Positions 31,667 to 40,441 of a DNA stretch of 64,000 nt are shown here, piece after piece. The stretch covers positions 930,001 through 994,000 of the forward strand of contig NZ_CP176366.1 of NCBI RefSeq assembly GCF_046244385.1, given 5' to 3'. The first letter of the stretch is position 1. The number at the start of each line of letters is the position of its first letter. A model generated the notes under the pieces. That model saw only the letters and a program-made list of their open reading frames with translations. It was not told the DNA's origin and searched no databases. Position numbers and translations under genes: made by a program. Source of the DNA: Methanospirillum stamsii. GTDB taxonomy: Archaea; Halobacteriota; Methanomicrobia; Methanomicrobiales; Methanospirillaceae.

Positions 31667-32782
31667 TTATGAGTTATTAATCCACCGGGCTATCCAGTCA
31701 CCAACACCACTTGTACTGGCAGAACCGCCCATATCTTTTGTAACAACCCGTTCCCGGATAGAAGCCTCAATACCCTGCAAAACACGGTCTGCAGCATCTT
31801 TTTCTCCAAGGTGTTCAAGGAGCATTGATCCTGCCCAGATGGTTGCAAGAGGATTTGCCACATTCTGACCCTTGTATTTTGGTGCTGACCCATGAATCGG
31901 TTCAAACATGCTGGTCCCGTCCGGATTAATATTTCCACCCGGAGCAAGACCCAGACCTCCCTGGATCATGGCACCAAGATCAGTGATGATATCCCCAAAC
32001 ATATTTGGGGTAACAACAACATCGAACCATTCCGGATTTTTGACAAACCACATTGTGATGGCATCCACGAAGGTAAACTCGTGGGTTGTTCCCGGATATT
32101 TTGCCGCCGTCTCAAGGAAGACATCTCTCCAGAGACCGTATATATCAGACAGAACATTTGCCTTGTCAACTGAGGTTACTTTCTTCTCCCTGCTTTGTGC
32201 CATATCAAAGGCATAAGAGATGACCCGGCTTGCACCTTCACGACTGATAACCCCAATCTGATATGCAAGTTCATCTGAATCTGTCTCGACATCAAGTCCG
32301 AACTTAACGGAATAGAGATCCCGTTTCACCTCAAGGACCTTCTTTTCATGACCCTTCAGCCGTGATCCAATACCCACATAGAAGTCCTCGGTATTTTCCC
32401 GGACCACTACGAAATCAATATCTTCCGGCCTCTTGTTTGCAAGCGGCGTATCCACTCCGGCAAGCATCCTGATCGGCCGAAGGTTAATATACTGGTCAAA
32501 GTAAAACCGGAGGTTTAAAAGAATTCCTTTCTCAAGGATTCCTGGTTTTACCCGGTCATCACCGATTGCTCCAAAGTAGATTGCCTGGAATTTCTCAAGT
32601 TCTTTAAGATCCTCTTCGGTCAGAAGTTCGCCAGTTGCAAGATATCTGTCTGCACCGATATCAAATCCGGTCCATTCAATATCAAACCCGAATTTTTCTC
32701 CTGCTGCATCGAGGACGGTTTTCCCTGATTCAATGATCTCAGGTCCTATTCCGTCTCCTCCAATAACCGCTACTTTGTGCAC
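31667..32782 (-). CDS. leuB: 3-Isopropylmalate dehydrogenase-type enzyme
   Basis: A beta-decarboxylating NAD-dependent dehydrogenase of 371 residues. Motifs: VIGGDGIGPEIIESGKTVLD (nucleotide/Gly-rich start), IDFVVVRENTEDFYVG, TSVDKANVL, VVTPNMFGDIITDLGAMIQG and MFEPIHGSAPKYKGQNVANP. This family includes leucine, isoleucine and coenzyme B branch enzymes. The neighbours leuA, leuC and leuD make leucine (or the equivalent isoleucine step) most likely. It overlaps leuD by 13 bases and is the last gene of the operon. Confidence 0.88.
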   Translation of the reverse strand: MHKVAVIGGDGIGPEIIESGKTVLDAAGEKFGFDIEWTGFDIGADRYLATGELLTEEDLKELEKFQAIYFGAIGDDRVKPGILEKGILLNLRFYFDQYINLRPIRMLAGVDTPLANKRPEDIDFVVVRENTEDFYVGIGSRLKGHEKKVLEVKRDLYSVKFGLDVETDSDELAYQIGVISREGASRVISYAFDMAQSREKKVTSVDKANVLSDIYGLWRDVFLETAAKYPGTTHEFTFVDAITMWFVKNPEWFDVVVTPNMFGDIITDLGAMIQGGLGLAPGGNINPDGTSMFEPIHGSAPKYKGQNVANPLATIWAGSMLLEHLGEKDAADRVLQGIEASIRERVVTKDMGGSASTSGVGDWIARWINNS

Positions 32783-33261
32783 AAATCTTCACTCCTGATG
32801 GTTTTTGCATAGGCAACAAGACCTCCGGCATCAATAATCCGGCGGAGGAACTCAGGGACCGGTTCAGTCGGCATTTTTTTCCCGGAAACTTCCAGAAAGC
32901 CCTCATTGAGGTGAGGGATTACCTGATCCTTCTCAGTAATCTCTGATGCCTGTGGGCATATCACCGGCAGTAACCCGACATTAATGCTGTTCCGGTAAAA
33001 TATTCTCGCGAATGACTCTGCGATTACCATCTGGATCCCGGCTCCGGTCAATGCCAGGGGTGCATGCTCACGTGATGAACCACACCCGAAATTCCGACCT
33101 GCAACGATGATATCACCCTCCTTCGCCTCTTTTGAGAACTCATCCCTGATTCCCTCAAAGGCATGGGTTGCAAGTTCTGCTGCATCATTAATGGTCAGAA
33201 ATCTGCCTGGAATGATGGCATCGGTATCTATGTTGTCACCGAATTTCCAGGTTCGCATCAT
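32770..33261 (-). CDS. leuD: 3-Isopropylmalate dehydratase small subunit
   Basis: The swivel-domain subunit of the aconitase-family dehydratase, 163 residues. It begins MMRTWKFGDNIDTDAIIPGR and has GRNFGCGSSREHAPLALTGA and VIAESFARIFYRNSINVGL. The substrate-recognition loop after PGR reads FLTIND. Literature on Methanocaldococcus distinguishes homoaconitase (YLRT) from isopropylmalate isomerase (YLVY) here, and this sequence matches neither exactly. It overlaps leuC by four bases. Confidence 0.9.
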   Translation of the reverse strand: MMRTWKFGDNIDTDAIIPGRFLTINDAAELATHAFEGIRDEFSKEAKEGDIIVAGRNFGCGSSREHAPLALTGAGIQMVIAESFARIFYRNSINVGLLPVICPQASEITEKDQVIPHLNEGFLEVSGKKMPTEPVPEFLRRIIDAGGLVAYAKTIRSEDLCTK

Positions 33262-34511
33262 CGCACCTCCCGTGGATCAGTAATCTCACCATAAATAGCA
33301 GTTGCAGCAGCAGTAGCTGCAGAACCAAGGAAAACCTTCCCTTCGGCAGAACCCTGTCTACCCTTAAAATTCCGGTTGGAAGTTGAGAAGGATACCTCTC
33401 CGGAAGCAATAAGTCCGAAAGAGCCACCCATACATGGCCCACAGCAGGGAGCCTCGACGAGAGCACCAGCCTCGACAAACTGCTCAATAATACCAGCCCG
33501 GAGAGCCTTGAGATACTCGGCTTTTGATGCCGGAATCACAAGAACCCTGACCTCATCAGAGAATTTTTTGTCCCCGAGGACTTCAGCAGCCTCCATAAGA
33601 TCTTCAAACCGTCCGTTCGTGCATGAACCGATAAAGACCTGGTCAACATGGGTTCCGGCAATGTCTGTGACATCAACAACCTGATCAACATTATGGGGCA
33701 CTGCAACCTGCGGAACCAGGTCAGACACATCATAATTTCGCCATGATGCATACACGGCATCCGGATCACTGACCAGGCTTTCATCCCTGCAGGTACATCT
33801 TCCAGATAGGTATTCCTTTGTTACCCTGTTCGGAGGAACAATCCCTGCTTTTCCACCCATCTCGATGGCCATGTTACAGCATGTCATCCGTCCTGGCATA
33901 TTCAGTGAACCAATGGTATCACCGGTGAACTCTACTGCCTTGTAAGTAGCCCCGTCCACGGTAATGTCCTTGATAATATTGAGGATAAGATCTTTGGCAC
34001 CGACCCGTTTCTGGAATTTTCCGGTTACATCTGCCCTGATGCTCTCCGGTATCCGGAAATAAAGACAGCCGTACCGGAGGGCAAAACCCATGTCGGTTGA
34101 TCCTACTCCGGTTGCAAATGCTCCAACTGCACCATACATACAGGTGTGTGAATCACTGCCAATGACGATATCTCCGGGACATACACGACCTTTTTCAAGG
34201 GTTACCTGGTGACATACACCTTCCTTGATGTCGTAGTTATGAATACCCTGCTCTTTTGCAAAAATTCGCATGTTTTTCTGAATTTCTGCAGCGTTGAGGG
34301 AGTCAGCCGGTACCTGGTGATCAAAAAGCATGATGATCTTTGCCGGATCAAAGACCTTTTTTCCACCCATTTCATAAAACTTCTCGATAGCAAGCGGACC
34401 AGTGATATCATGGATCATAGCCCCGCTTATCGGAGCCATGATAACTTCGCCTGCCGCTACCTCCTTGCCACACCGGGCGGAGAATATCTTCTCAGTGATT
34501 GTTCCTGCCAT
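33258..34511 (-). CDS. leuC: 3-Isopropylmalate dehydratase large subunit
   Basis: The Fe-S catalytic subunit, 417 residues, working with LeuD. Family motifs are IMLFDHQVPADSLNAAEIQK, the substrate region CPGDIVIGSDSHTCMYGAVG, and the cluster-ligand segments FIGSCTNGRFEDLMEAAEVL and CCGPCMGGSFGLIASGE. Three conserved cysteines (one in SCTNG, two in the CCGPC segment) bind the 4Fe-4S cluster. The start lies inside the 3' end of leuA (20-base overlap), so the operon is translationally coupled. Confidence 0.93.
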   Translation of the reverse strand: MAGTITEKIFSARCGKEVAAGEVIMAPISGAMIHDITGPLAIEKFYEMGGKKVFDPAKIIMLFDHQVPADSLNAAEIQKNMRIFAKEQGIHNYDIKEGVCHQVTLEKGRVCPGDIVIGSDSHTCMYGAVGAFATGVGSTDMGFALRYGCLYFRIPESIRADVTGKFQKRVGAKDLILNIIKDITVDGATYKAVEFTGDTIGSLNMPGRMTCCNMAIEMGGKAGIVPPNRVTKEYLSGRCTCRDESLVSDPDAVYASWRNYDVSDLVPQVAVPHNVDQVVDVTDIAGTHVDQVFIGSCTNGRFEDLMEAAEVLGDKKFSDEVRVLVIPASKAEYLKALRAGIIEQFVEAGALVEAPCCGPCMGGSFGLIASGEVSFSTSNRNFKGRQGSAEGKVFLGSAATAAATAIYGEITDPREVR

Positions 34512-36027
34512 TGCGGTACACCATGTTTATTGCGTTAATCATTGCCTCCGTAGACGCTAAAACCACGTCATCACCTGATGCGGCAGCATCAAACACTCTG
34601 CCCTTTTCATCTTCGACCACCAGAGTGACATGACCGATTGCATCACTTCCTTCAGATATCGCAGAGATATGAAACTCTTTTAAGGTCGCCGGCTTTGGAA
34701 CGGTTCCAATCAGGGCTTTGATAGCAGCATCCACTGCCCCGTTTCCGGTCCTGCAACAGACCTCTTCCACACCATTCACTCTCGCCCTTACAGTAGCAGT
34801 CGGGATCATGTGATTGCCAGTCATGATGGCAATATCCACCAGTTCAACATAACGACCCCCGGTGGACATTCCGGTTACGGTCTCTGCAATTTCATACAGA
34901 TCATGTTCGGTGACCTTCTTTCCTTTTGAGGAGATCTGTTTAATCCTGCTGATAATCTCGTCCATCTGTGCATCATCAGGTGAGATATGAACCTGGCTTA
35001 ACATTTCACGGACTGCATGCCTTCCGACATGTTTACCCAGTTTCAGCCTTCGCCTATGACCTACCATCTCCGGAGTCATGATCCCAGGCTCAAAGGTACT
35101 GGAATTTTCTATGACCCCCTGTGAGTGGATACCACTCTCATGTGAGAAGGCAAACTCTCCGGTTACCGGATAGGTCGGCGGGACCATGATGCCGGAAAAT
35201 CGTGAAATCATCCGCGAAGTCTCAACCAGCCGTTCGGTTTTAATTCCGGTGTTACATCCGAAGATTGACTCGATAACCATCACCGTGCAGGCTAAGTCTG
35301 CATTACCCGCACGTTCCCCGATCCCGTTCACCGTCACCTGGACCTGATCAGCACCTGCTTCTACTGCTGAAATGGTATTGGCAGTGGCCATCCCAAAGTC
35401 ATTGTGGCAATGGACATCAATAGTGACCGGAATCTTCGGGCGTAACGCACCAATCATTGCCTGCATGAATGTCGGTGTTGCAACACCCACAGTATCTGGC
35501 ACATTAATAGCGGTAGCACCGGCCTCAACTGCTGCAGTATAAACTTCAATCAACTCAGGAATGCCGGTCCGTGTTGCATCCATCGCAGAAAAAAGCACTT
35601 TGTCCGCATGGTCACGTGCATACCTGACAATATCTCCGGTGATTGCTACAACTTCCTCGTGGCTTTTCCGGATGGTATGGATCCGCTGGACTTCAGATGT
35701 CGGGATAAAGACATGTACCATGTCAACTCCGGCATCGATGCACCGGTCAACATCCTGTTTAACCGAACGAGCCAGGCCACAGATAATTACATCCAGATTT
35801 TCTGCTGCGATGGCTTTTACCGTCGAGTATTCATCGGCCGATGATGCCGGAAAACCTGCCTCAATGATGTGAACACCAATGTCAGACAGCTGATGAGCGA
35901 TCTCGATTTTATCTGAAGGCGTAAATGACACACCCGGCGTTTGTTCACCGTCACGGAGTGTCGTATCGAAAACAGTAATTCTTCGTCTGCTATTCTTATC
36001 GCTGGAGAAAGCGACCTGCCGTACCAC
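34492..36027 (-). CDS. leuA: 2-Isopropylmalate synthase (LeuA/CimA family, with C-terminal regulatory domain)
   Basis: It condenses acetyl-CoA with a 2-oxo acid (2-oxoisovalerate for LeuA, pyruvate for CimA). The 511-residue protein has FDTTLRDGEQTPGVSFTPSD, IDVHCHNDFGMATANTISAV (metal His pair) and NGIGERAGNADLACTVMVIE. Residues about 395-505 form the LeuA allosteric domain. That domain argues against homocitrate synthase AksA, which lacks it. It is first in an operon with leuC, leuD and leuB. A TATA-like CATATATTA lies near 36091-36100. Confidence 0.9.
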   Translation of the reverse strand: MVRQVAFSSDKNSRRRITVFDTTLRDGEQTPGVSFTPSDKIEIAHQLSDIGVHIIEAGFPASSADEYSTVKAIAAENLDVIICGLARSVKQDVDRCIDAGVDMVHVFIPTSEVQRIHTIRKSHEEVVAITGDIVRYARDHADKVLFSAMDATRTGIPELIEVYTAAVEAGATAINVPDTVGVATPTFMQAMIGALRPKIPVTIDVHCHNDFGMATANTISAVEAGADQVQVTVNGIGERAGNADLACTVMVIESIFGCNTGIKTERLVETSRMISRFSGIMVPPTYPVTGEFAFSHESGIHSQGVIENSSTFEPGIMTPEMVGHRRRLKLGKHVGRHAVREMLSQVHISPDDAQMDEIISRIKQISSKGKKVTEHDLYEIAETVTGMSTGGRYVELVDIAIMTGNHMIPTATVRARVNGVEEVCCRTGNGAVDAAIKALIGTVPKPATLKEFHISAISEGSDAIGHVTLVVEDEKGRVFDAAASGDDVVLASTEAMINAINMVYRNGRNNH

Positions 36028-36110
36028 ATGATACGACGTTCCCTGTCCCGGTTACTTGTTGAGACATGATCATACAGGTAGTAAGTTGCGATTAATATAT
36101 GTTTTGATCA

Positions 36111-36159
36111 CTGGTGCATACGAATGAGAGGGAATTGCACCAGAACCTCAGGGCGAGGT
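36111..36159. promoter_or_regulatory. Tandem inverted repeats upstream of the leuA promoter
   Basis: CTGGTGCA (36111-36118) pairs with TGCACCAG (36136-36143), a perfect 8-base arm. A second smaller repeat follows, ACCTC/GAGGT (36145-36149 and 36155-36159). They lie just upstream of the AT box inferred as the leuA TATA element. Their position suggests an operator, although the 3' end of the exported-protein gene's mRNA also crosses the site. No T run follows, so a terminator is less likely. Confidence 0.4.
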
Positions 36160-36194
36160 GATGCGGGAACGGTTTTTGGTGCAGATCGATGCAA

Positions 36195-36707
36195 TCATGG
36201 TGCTGAACCAGGAGAGTTGAGAGTATGCCTGATTTTCGGAATTGAATCCGTATCTTCAAATGTTTCAATATACCCATCAAAAAAATGAACTTTTGTTACC
36301 TTTGGAGTGAAATCCAAAGAAAGGCTGTCTTTCACCCATAGCAAGTTTTTATCAAAGAGGTCTTCGGCCTGCAGAAACTGAAATGACGGACTTGTGCAGG
36401 TCTTGTTATCCACATAGGCAAAATTACACACCCTGAACCTGGTTACTTCAGGAGTAATTTCCTCAACCGATACAGATTTATCAAAAACAGCTTCAAGTCT
36501 CTCCTTTGCAACGCTGCTTACATCCATCACCACATTGGCAAGAGAATATGCACCCAGTTCAATATGATTTGTATTGTAATTCATCTGCACAGTTGCGTCA
36601 CCGGCACTGTCAATCGAAATGTCCACCATATCTACAGAAAACGCCTGAACACTACATGGAATGAAAATGAAGAGAAGCAATATTGGGAGAATGTAACAGG
36701 AATTCAT
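36195..36707 (-). CDS. Exported protein of unknown function
   Basis: A 170-residue protein beginning MNSCYILPILLLFIFIPCSV, a clear signal peptide ending in AFS-like sequence. The mature part (VDMVDISIDSAGDATVQMNY) is beta-rich. It contains two Cys (VCNFAYVDNKTC) that could form a disulfide, and ends without a membrane anchor or sorting signal. I recognise no family. A TATA-like TTTTATAGG near 36750 could drive it alone. It stands between iorB and the leu operon on the same strand. Confidence 0.6.
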   Translation of the reverse strand: MNSCYILPILLLFIFIPCSVQAFSVDMVDISIDSAGDATVQMNYNTNHIELGAYSLANVVMDVSSVAKERLEAVFDKSVSVEEITPEVTRFRVCNFAYVDNKTCTSPSFQFLQAEDLFDKNLLWVKDSLSLDFTPKVTKVHFFDGYIETFEDTDSIPKIRHTLNSPGSAP

Positions 36708-36800
36708 ACCAGTAGATAATCTAACGGAGAATAAGAAGAGGTTTTTCCTATAAAACTCGATTTTACAAACATGAAGGCCAAAAAACGGGATTTATAAATT

Positions 36801-37379
36801 TTATTCACTTTTTCCCGCATCAATTCCCATATCAAAGGCTTTCAGATTCATATCAACTGTTTTTTGAGGAACAGTTCTTCTGATAGCTTCCAGTAACGAT
36901 TCCTTTTTCAGGGGGATGTCAGGCGATGCTGCACCAAGGAGCACAATGTTCTGGGTCAGGACATTACCGGCTTCTTCTGCTATACGGCGGCAGTCAACGA
37001 CCTTGTAAGGCCGCGAACCAAGCATTTCAAGTAACATCGGTTCTTCCGGTGATGGATAGTCCTGCATGAACACCGAAGTTGGAACTACAAACTCCTGGCT
37101 GGTGTATATCTTTCCGTCGGGCTTTAACCAGTGAACAGCACGGGCAGCCTCAAGAAGATCAAATGACAGGAGAAGATCCGCAGTGCCGGGGGCGATCAGT
37201 GGACCATACTGCTGCCCGATTCTAATCTGTGACTCCACGGATCCACCACGCTGGGCCATCCCATGCGTCTCAGCTCCCCTGACCGGGATACCTTCAATCA
37301 CACATGCCTTCCCCAGAATGTTGGAAGTAAGAATGGTCCCCTGACCTCCGATACCTACAATCATGACGTCAAAGCTCAT
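36801..37379 (-). CDS. iorB: Indolepyruvate:ferredoxin oxidoreductase beta subunit
   Basis: The small subunit of the enzyme that oxidatively decarboxylates aryl pyruvates (reversibly, in aromatic amino acid metabolism) with ferredoxin. The 192-residue protein begins MSFDVMIVGIGGQGTILTSN, the gamma-type domain of 2-oxoacid oxidoreductases, and has PVRGAETHGMAQRGGSVESQ. The ATG lies in an ATGA overlap with the iorA stop and is preceded by GGAGGTGAAGG. The upstream 19-codon extension lies within iorA and is rejected. Confidence 0.93.
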   Translation of the reverse strand: MSFDVMIVGIGGQGTILTSNILGKACVIEGIPVRGAETHGMAQRGGSVESQIRIGQQYGPLIAPGTADLLLSFDLLEAARAVHWLKPDGKIYTSQEFVVPTSVFMQDYPSPEEPMLLEMLGSRPYKVVDCRRIAEEAGNVLTQNIVLLGAASPDIPLKKESLLEAIRRTVPQKTVDMNLKAFDMGIDAGKSE

Positions 37380-39145
37380 TCCTTCACCTCCCTGCTGATT
37401 GCTCCGACCGGACATAATTCTGAGCACACTCCGCACCCGGAACAGAGATCAGTAATAAAAGCAAGACCACCACGAAGTTCTATTGCCGGACAACCGAATT
37501 TAATGCATGCCTTGCATCCGATACAGACATCCTGATGTACGATATATTTACCCCGGTTAATTTTAGACCTCTTTTCCGATATGACGCAGGGTTGGCGGGC
37601 GATAATTACTTTTACTCCGGTTTTTGATTTTGCCTCTTTCAGGACATTCATGAAGGTGGTTAGATTACTCGGACTTACCGTTTCGACGAACGTTGCTCCG
37701 GCTGCACGACAGATCGCTTCAATGGACACCGGAGGGGTCAAAATTCCACAGGCAGTAAGTCCCGTGGTCGGGTTTGGCTGGTGACCGGTCATTGCCGTGA
37801 TACGATTGTCCAGGATGACAACGGTAATATTCGCACCATTATACACTGCATTGATGAGGCCCTGGATACCCGTGTGAAGGAACGTGGAATCACCAATCGT
37901 GCATACAATATCCCGCTTCTCACCAGCAAGGGACATACCGGATGCAATTGTAATTGAAGCACCCATACAGATCGTGGTGTCAACAGTTCCAAGCTGAATG
38001 CCTAAGGTGTAACATCCGATATCACTGGGGAAAATCCCGTCACGGAAAACTTTCTTCATCGCATACATGGCAGCCCGGTGCATACATCCTGCACAAAGGA
38101 CAGGAGACCTAACCGGAAGTGCGGCAGGTTTTTGTGGCTCTTCATACCTGACTGATGTTTGAATCCCTGCTGCGGTCAGGTACTTTGCAACCCGTTCTGG
38201 TGAAAGTTCTCCCTCATATGGTACTTGTCCGGTCTTTTTGCCATAAATCAGGACAAACCCACTTACCTGTCTTGCGATTTCCTCAATTATCGGAGAGAGT
38301 TCTTCGACAACGAGGACCTTCTCATGTTTCTGAATAAACCCGGCCAACCATCCTTCATCAATAGGATATGCACCAATAACCGCAAGAGAAACGTCAGACC
38401 CGATGACTTCCCGGACATAGGAAGCTCCGACACCGCTGCAGATGACAGCGGTCTTTCCTTTTACCTCATATCGATTGTATCCCAATTCTACAAGTTTTTT
38501 CTTTATTGCCGGCTGTTTTTGATTCAGTTTCTGGTGAAGAATGCGAGTGTGCGCGGGAATTACCACATATTGCCGGGGATCCTTTTCAAACAACGCGGTT
38601 CTGTCGGAAACCTTCACTTCACCCATGTCAACGTCACTTTTTGAGTGACAGATACGGGTAGTCGGACGGAACATGACCGGCAGAGAGAATTCCTCAGAAA
38701 TGGAAAAGGCGTCACGAACCATGTCATGGGCTTCCTGAAGGGTTGAGGGATCAAAACAGGGTATTCGCGCAAACTGTGCATAACACCGGCTGTCCTGTTC
38801 ATTCTGTGATGAATGGGCGAACGGATCATCTGCACTCAGGATGACAAAACCACCTTTTGTTCCGGTATACGCCGAGGTCATCAGGGGATCAGCGGCAACA
38901 TTCAGACCAACATGTTTCATCGTGCAGATGGTTCGAAGCCCACACCATGATGCGGCAAGAGCTTCCTCAAATGCGACTTTTTCATTCACAGACCATTCAA
39001 CCTTGCAGGCGCGGTCAGGGTCCATCCTGAGGGTATCAATCACTTCGGATGAGGGAGTACCCGGATACCCACAGGCGATATCAACGGCTGCTTCAAGGCA
39101 TCCGTGCGCAATCGCCTCATTTCCTAGCAGATAATGAACTACCAT
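37376..39145 (-). CDS. iorA: Indolepyruvate:ferredoxin oxidoreductase alpha subunit
   Basis: The thiamine-diphosphate-dependent large subunit. It begins with the pyrimidine-domain pattern YLLGNEAIAHGCLEAAV and shows the cofactor motif CTIGDSTFLHTGIQGLINAV. It ends with two 4Fe-4S ferredoxin motifs, DVCIGCKACIKFGCP and DLCSGCGVCSELCPVG. I place the start at the Met preceding VVHYLLGNEA; the frame is open 14 codons further (ATG at 39187) and neither start has a clear ribosome-binding site. iorA and iorB form a two-gene operon. Confidence 0.92.
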   Translation of the reverse strand: MVVHYLLGNEAIAHGCLEAAVDIACGYPGTPSSEVIDTLRMDPDRACKVEWSVNEKVAFEEALAASWCGLRTICTMKHVGLNVAADPLMTSAYTGTKGGFVILSADDPFAHSSQNEQDSRCYAQFARIPCFDPSTLQEAHDMVRDAFSISEEFSLPVMFRPTTRICHSKSDVDMGEVKVSDRTALFEKDPRQYVVIPAHTRILHQKLNQKQPAIKKKLVELGYNRYEVKGKTAVICSGVGASYVREVIGSDVSLAVIGAYPIDEGWLAGFIQKHEKVLVVEELSPIIEEIARQVSGFVLIYGKKTGQVPYEGELSPERVAKYLTAAGIQTSVRYEEPQKPAALPVRSPVLCAGCMHRAAMYAMKKVFRDGIFPSDIGCYTLGIQLGTVDTTICMGASITIASGMSLAGEKRDIVCTIGDSTFLHTGIQGLINAVYNGANITVVILDNRITAMTGHQPNPTTGLTACGILTPPVSIEAICRAAGATFVETVSPSNLTTFMNVLKEAKSKTGVKVIIARQPCVISEKRSKINRGKYIVHQDVCIGCKACIKFGCPAIELRGGLAFITDLCSGCGVCSELCPVGAISREVKE

Positions 39146-39278
39146 ATTCAATCCCGGAGCAGATTCTCTAACAGTATTGCCTGTCATCGTATGAGTTCTG
39201 TTCTGTTATGATCCGCAAGAAGGCAGATCAGGATTCGCAAGGTTTAATAAAGAGGATGATCCACCTGATAAGAGCCTC

Positions 39279-39352
39279 GGGCCCGTAGCATAGACAGGTG
39301 GTGCACCCGGCTGATAACCGGGAGGTCATGCGTTCGAATCGCATCGGGCCCA
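39279..39352 (+). tRNA. tRNA-Ile (anticodon GAT)
   Basis: Acceptor GGGCCCG/CGGGCCC, anticodon stem CCCGG/CCGGG with loop CTGATAA (anticodon GAT), T arm ATGCG-TTCGAAT-CGCAT, discriminator A. Its anticodon arm and T arm are almost the same as those of the tRNA-CAT at 54059-54131. A TATA-like TTTAATAA lies about 35 bases upstream. The next gene starts ten bases downstream on the same strand. Confidence 0.95.
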
Positions 39353-39362
39353 TTTCTCTTTT

Positions 39363-39857
39363 ATGTCATCTTCAAAGTTTATAGCAGGAAATACCCGCAT
39401 CATAATTCTTTCAATTGTTGGTATTGCACTTGCAGGACTTTTTTTTGTTCTCAATCAGCCAATTTTTGCAGGTTTTACGATCATCATATGCGGGACAGCG
39501 GCCCTTGGTATGATTATATCAGCAGATGCAGCGAGATCCCCTCGTCCCATTCTTCTCGCTGATTTGTCAGCCAATCACCGAAGAATTATCCTGGAGAACG
39601 CCGGAAATAAGGCAGCAGAAAAGATCCAGGTTACCGCTGCAGGTATTGAAAAACCATGGGATATCCCTGTTCTCGAGCCTGATACTCAAACCGAGATTTC
39701 GCTCCCAACGATGGTAACCAATCTGACTATTGAAGTTACATATCAGGCAGGGAATGAGAACAGAAAATCGAAGGCATTTACCCTTGGATCATATGAAGTT
39801 CAGGATGATCCATTCAAACCGACATTTCCGCTTTTTAATTGGAAAGAAAAGAAGTGA
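39363..39857 (+). CDS. Small membrane protein with an extracytoplasmic or cytoplasmic beta domain
   Basis: A 164-residue protein. Two hydrophobic segments (about residues 12-31 and 35-52) are followed by a soluble domain with VILENAGNKAAEKIQVTAAG-like sequence typical of an immunoglobulin-like or CARDB-type fold. No family name is certain. It begins ten bases after tRNA-Ile, so it may share its transcript, and ends next to the convergent unknown gene. Confidence 0.6.
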   Translation: MSSSKFIAGNTRIIILSIVGIALAGLFFVLNQPIFAGFTIIICGTAALGMIISADAARSPRPILLADLSANHRRIILENAGNKAAEKIQVTAAGIEKPWDIPVLEPDTQTEISLPTMVTNLTIEVTYQAGNENRKSKAFTLGSYEVQDDPFKPTFPLFNWKEKK

Positions 39858-40394
39858 TCAAGAGTTTCCTGCACGGATAAAAGATATCGTTTTTTCGAGT
39901 GCAAATAAGAGATCTTCCTGATTTTCCAGGTATTGTTGCATTGCTTTATAGAGCATGAACATGGCTTCATATCCATAAAGATCAATGACCTGGCGGGAAG
40001 AAATTTCGGCCATATATGAATCAATTACCAGTTCATCGGCACTATACATAATCTCGTAAAATTTTCCATCGTCACCTAAAAGACAGAACTGATCCTGCAC
40101 CGCACGTGACATGTTATCCGGACGGTACGGGGCAGGTTCAGCACTTTTTCCCAGGATAATCATCTTCGTAGGATAATGCCGCGAGTCATAAATCTCCCCA
40201 TGGTTGTCCTTCTTTCCTTTTTCGAGAAGTTCAATCCCGGTTTTTGAGATAACTTTTGTCACCTGCATTGCCATCCGGTTCATGAGCTCGGCATCCATCT
40301 TACGGATATCTTCAGAATATGCATCAATAGACGTATCATGCAGGTTGATTACCTCAACAAGCCGATTAAATCCCTTTTCTATCAGTTCTTCCAT
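39858..40394 (-). CDS. Cytoplasmic protein of unknown function, methanogen-type
   Basis: A 178-residue soluble protein, mostly helical at both ends (ELIEKGFNRLVEVINLHDTS and YGYEAMFMLYKAMQQYLENQ). The middle segment is MIILGKSAEPAPYRPDNMSR, QDQFCLLGDDGKFYEIMYSA. It has no transmembrane segment and no metal or nucleotide motif that I recognise. It lies downstream of the methylthiotransferase gene, separated by 47 bases, and may be co-transcribed with it. Confidence 0.6.
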   Translation of the reverse strand: MEELIEKGFNRLVEVINLHDTSIDAYSEDIRKMDAELMNRMAMQVTKVISKTGIELLEKGKKDNHGEIYDSRHYPTKMIILGKSAEPAPYRPDNMSRAVQDQFCLLGDDGKFYEIMYSADELVIDSYMAEISSRQVIDLYGYEAMFMLYKAMQQYLENQEDLLFALEKTISFIRAGNS

Positions 40395-40441
40395 CAGTAC
40401 CAGTATATACAGGTCATCCGGCCAGGCAAAGAATCGTCTGG

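Noticed and set aside
36196..36250. A leucine attenuator peptide before leuA (short ORF starting at 36198 on the minus strand).
   Set aside because: The 16-codon frame contains no leucine codons and is not followed by a terminator T run.
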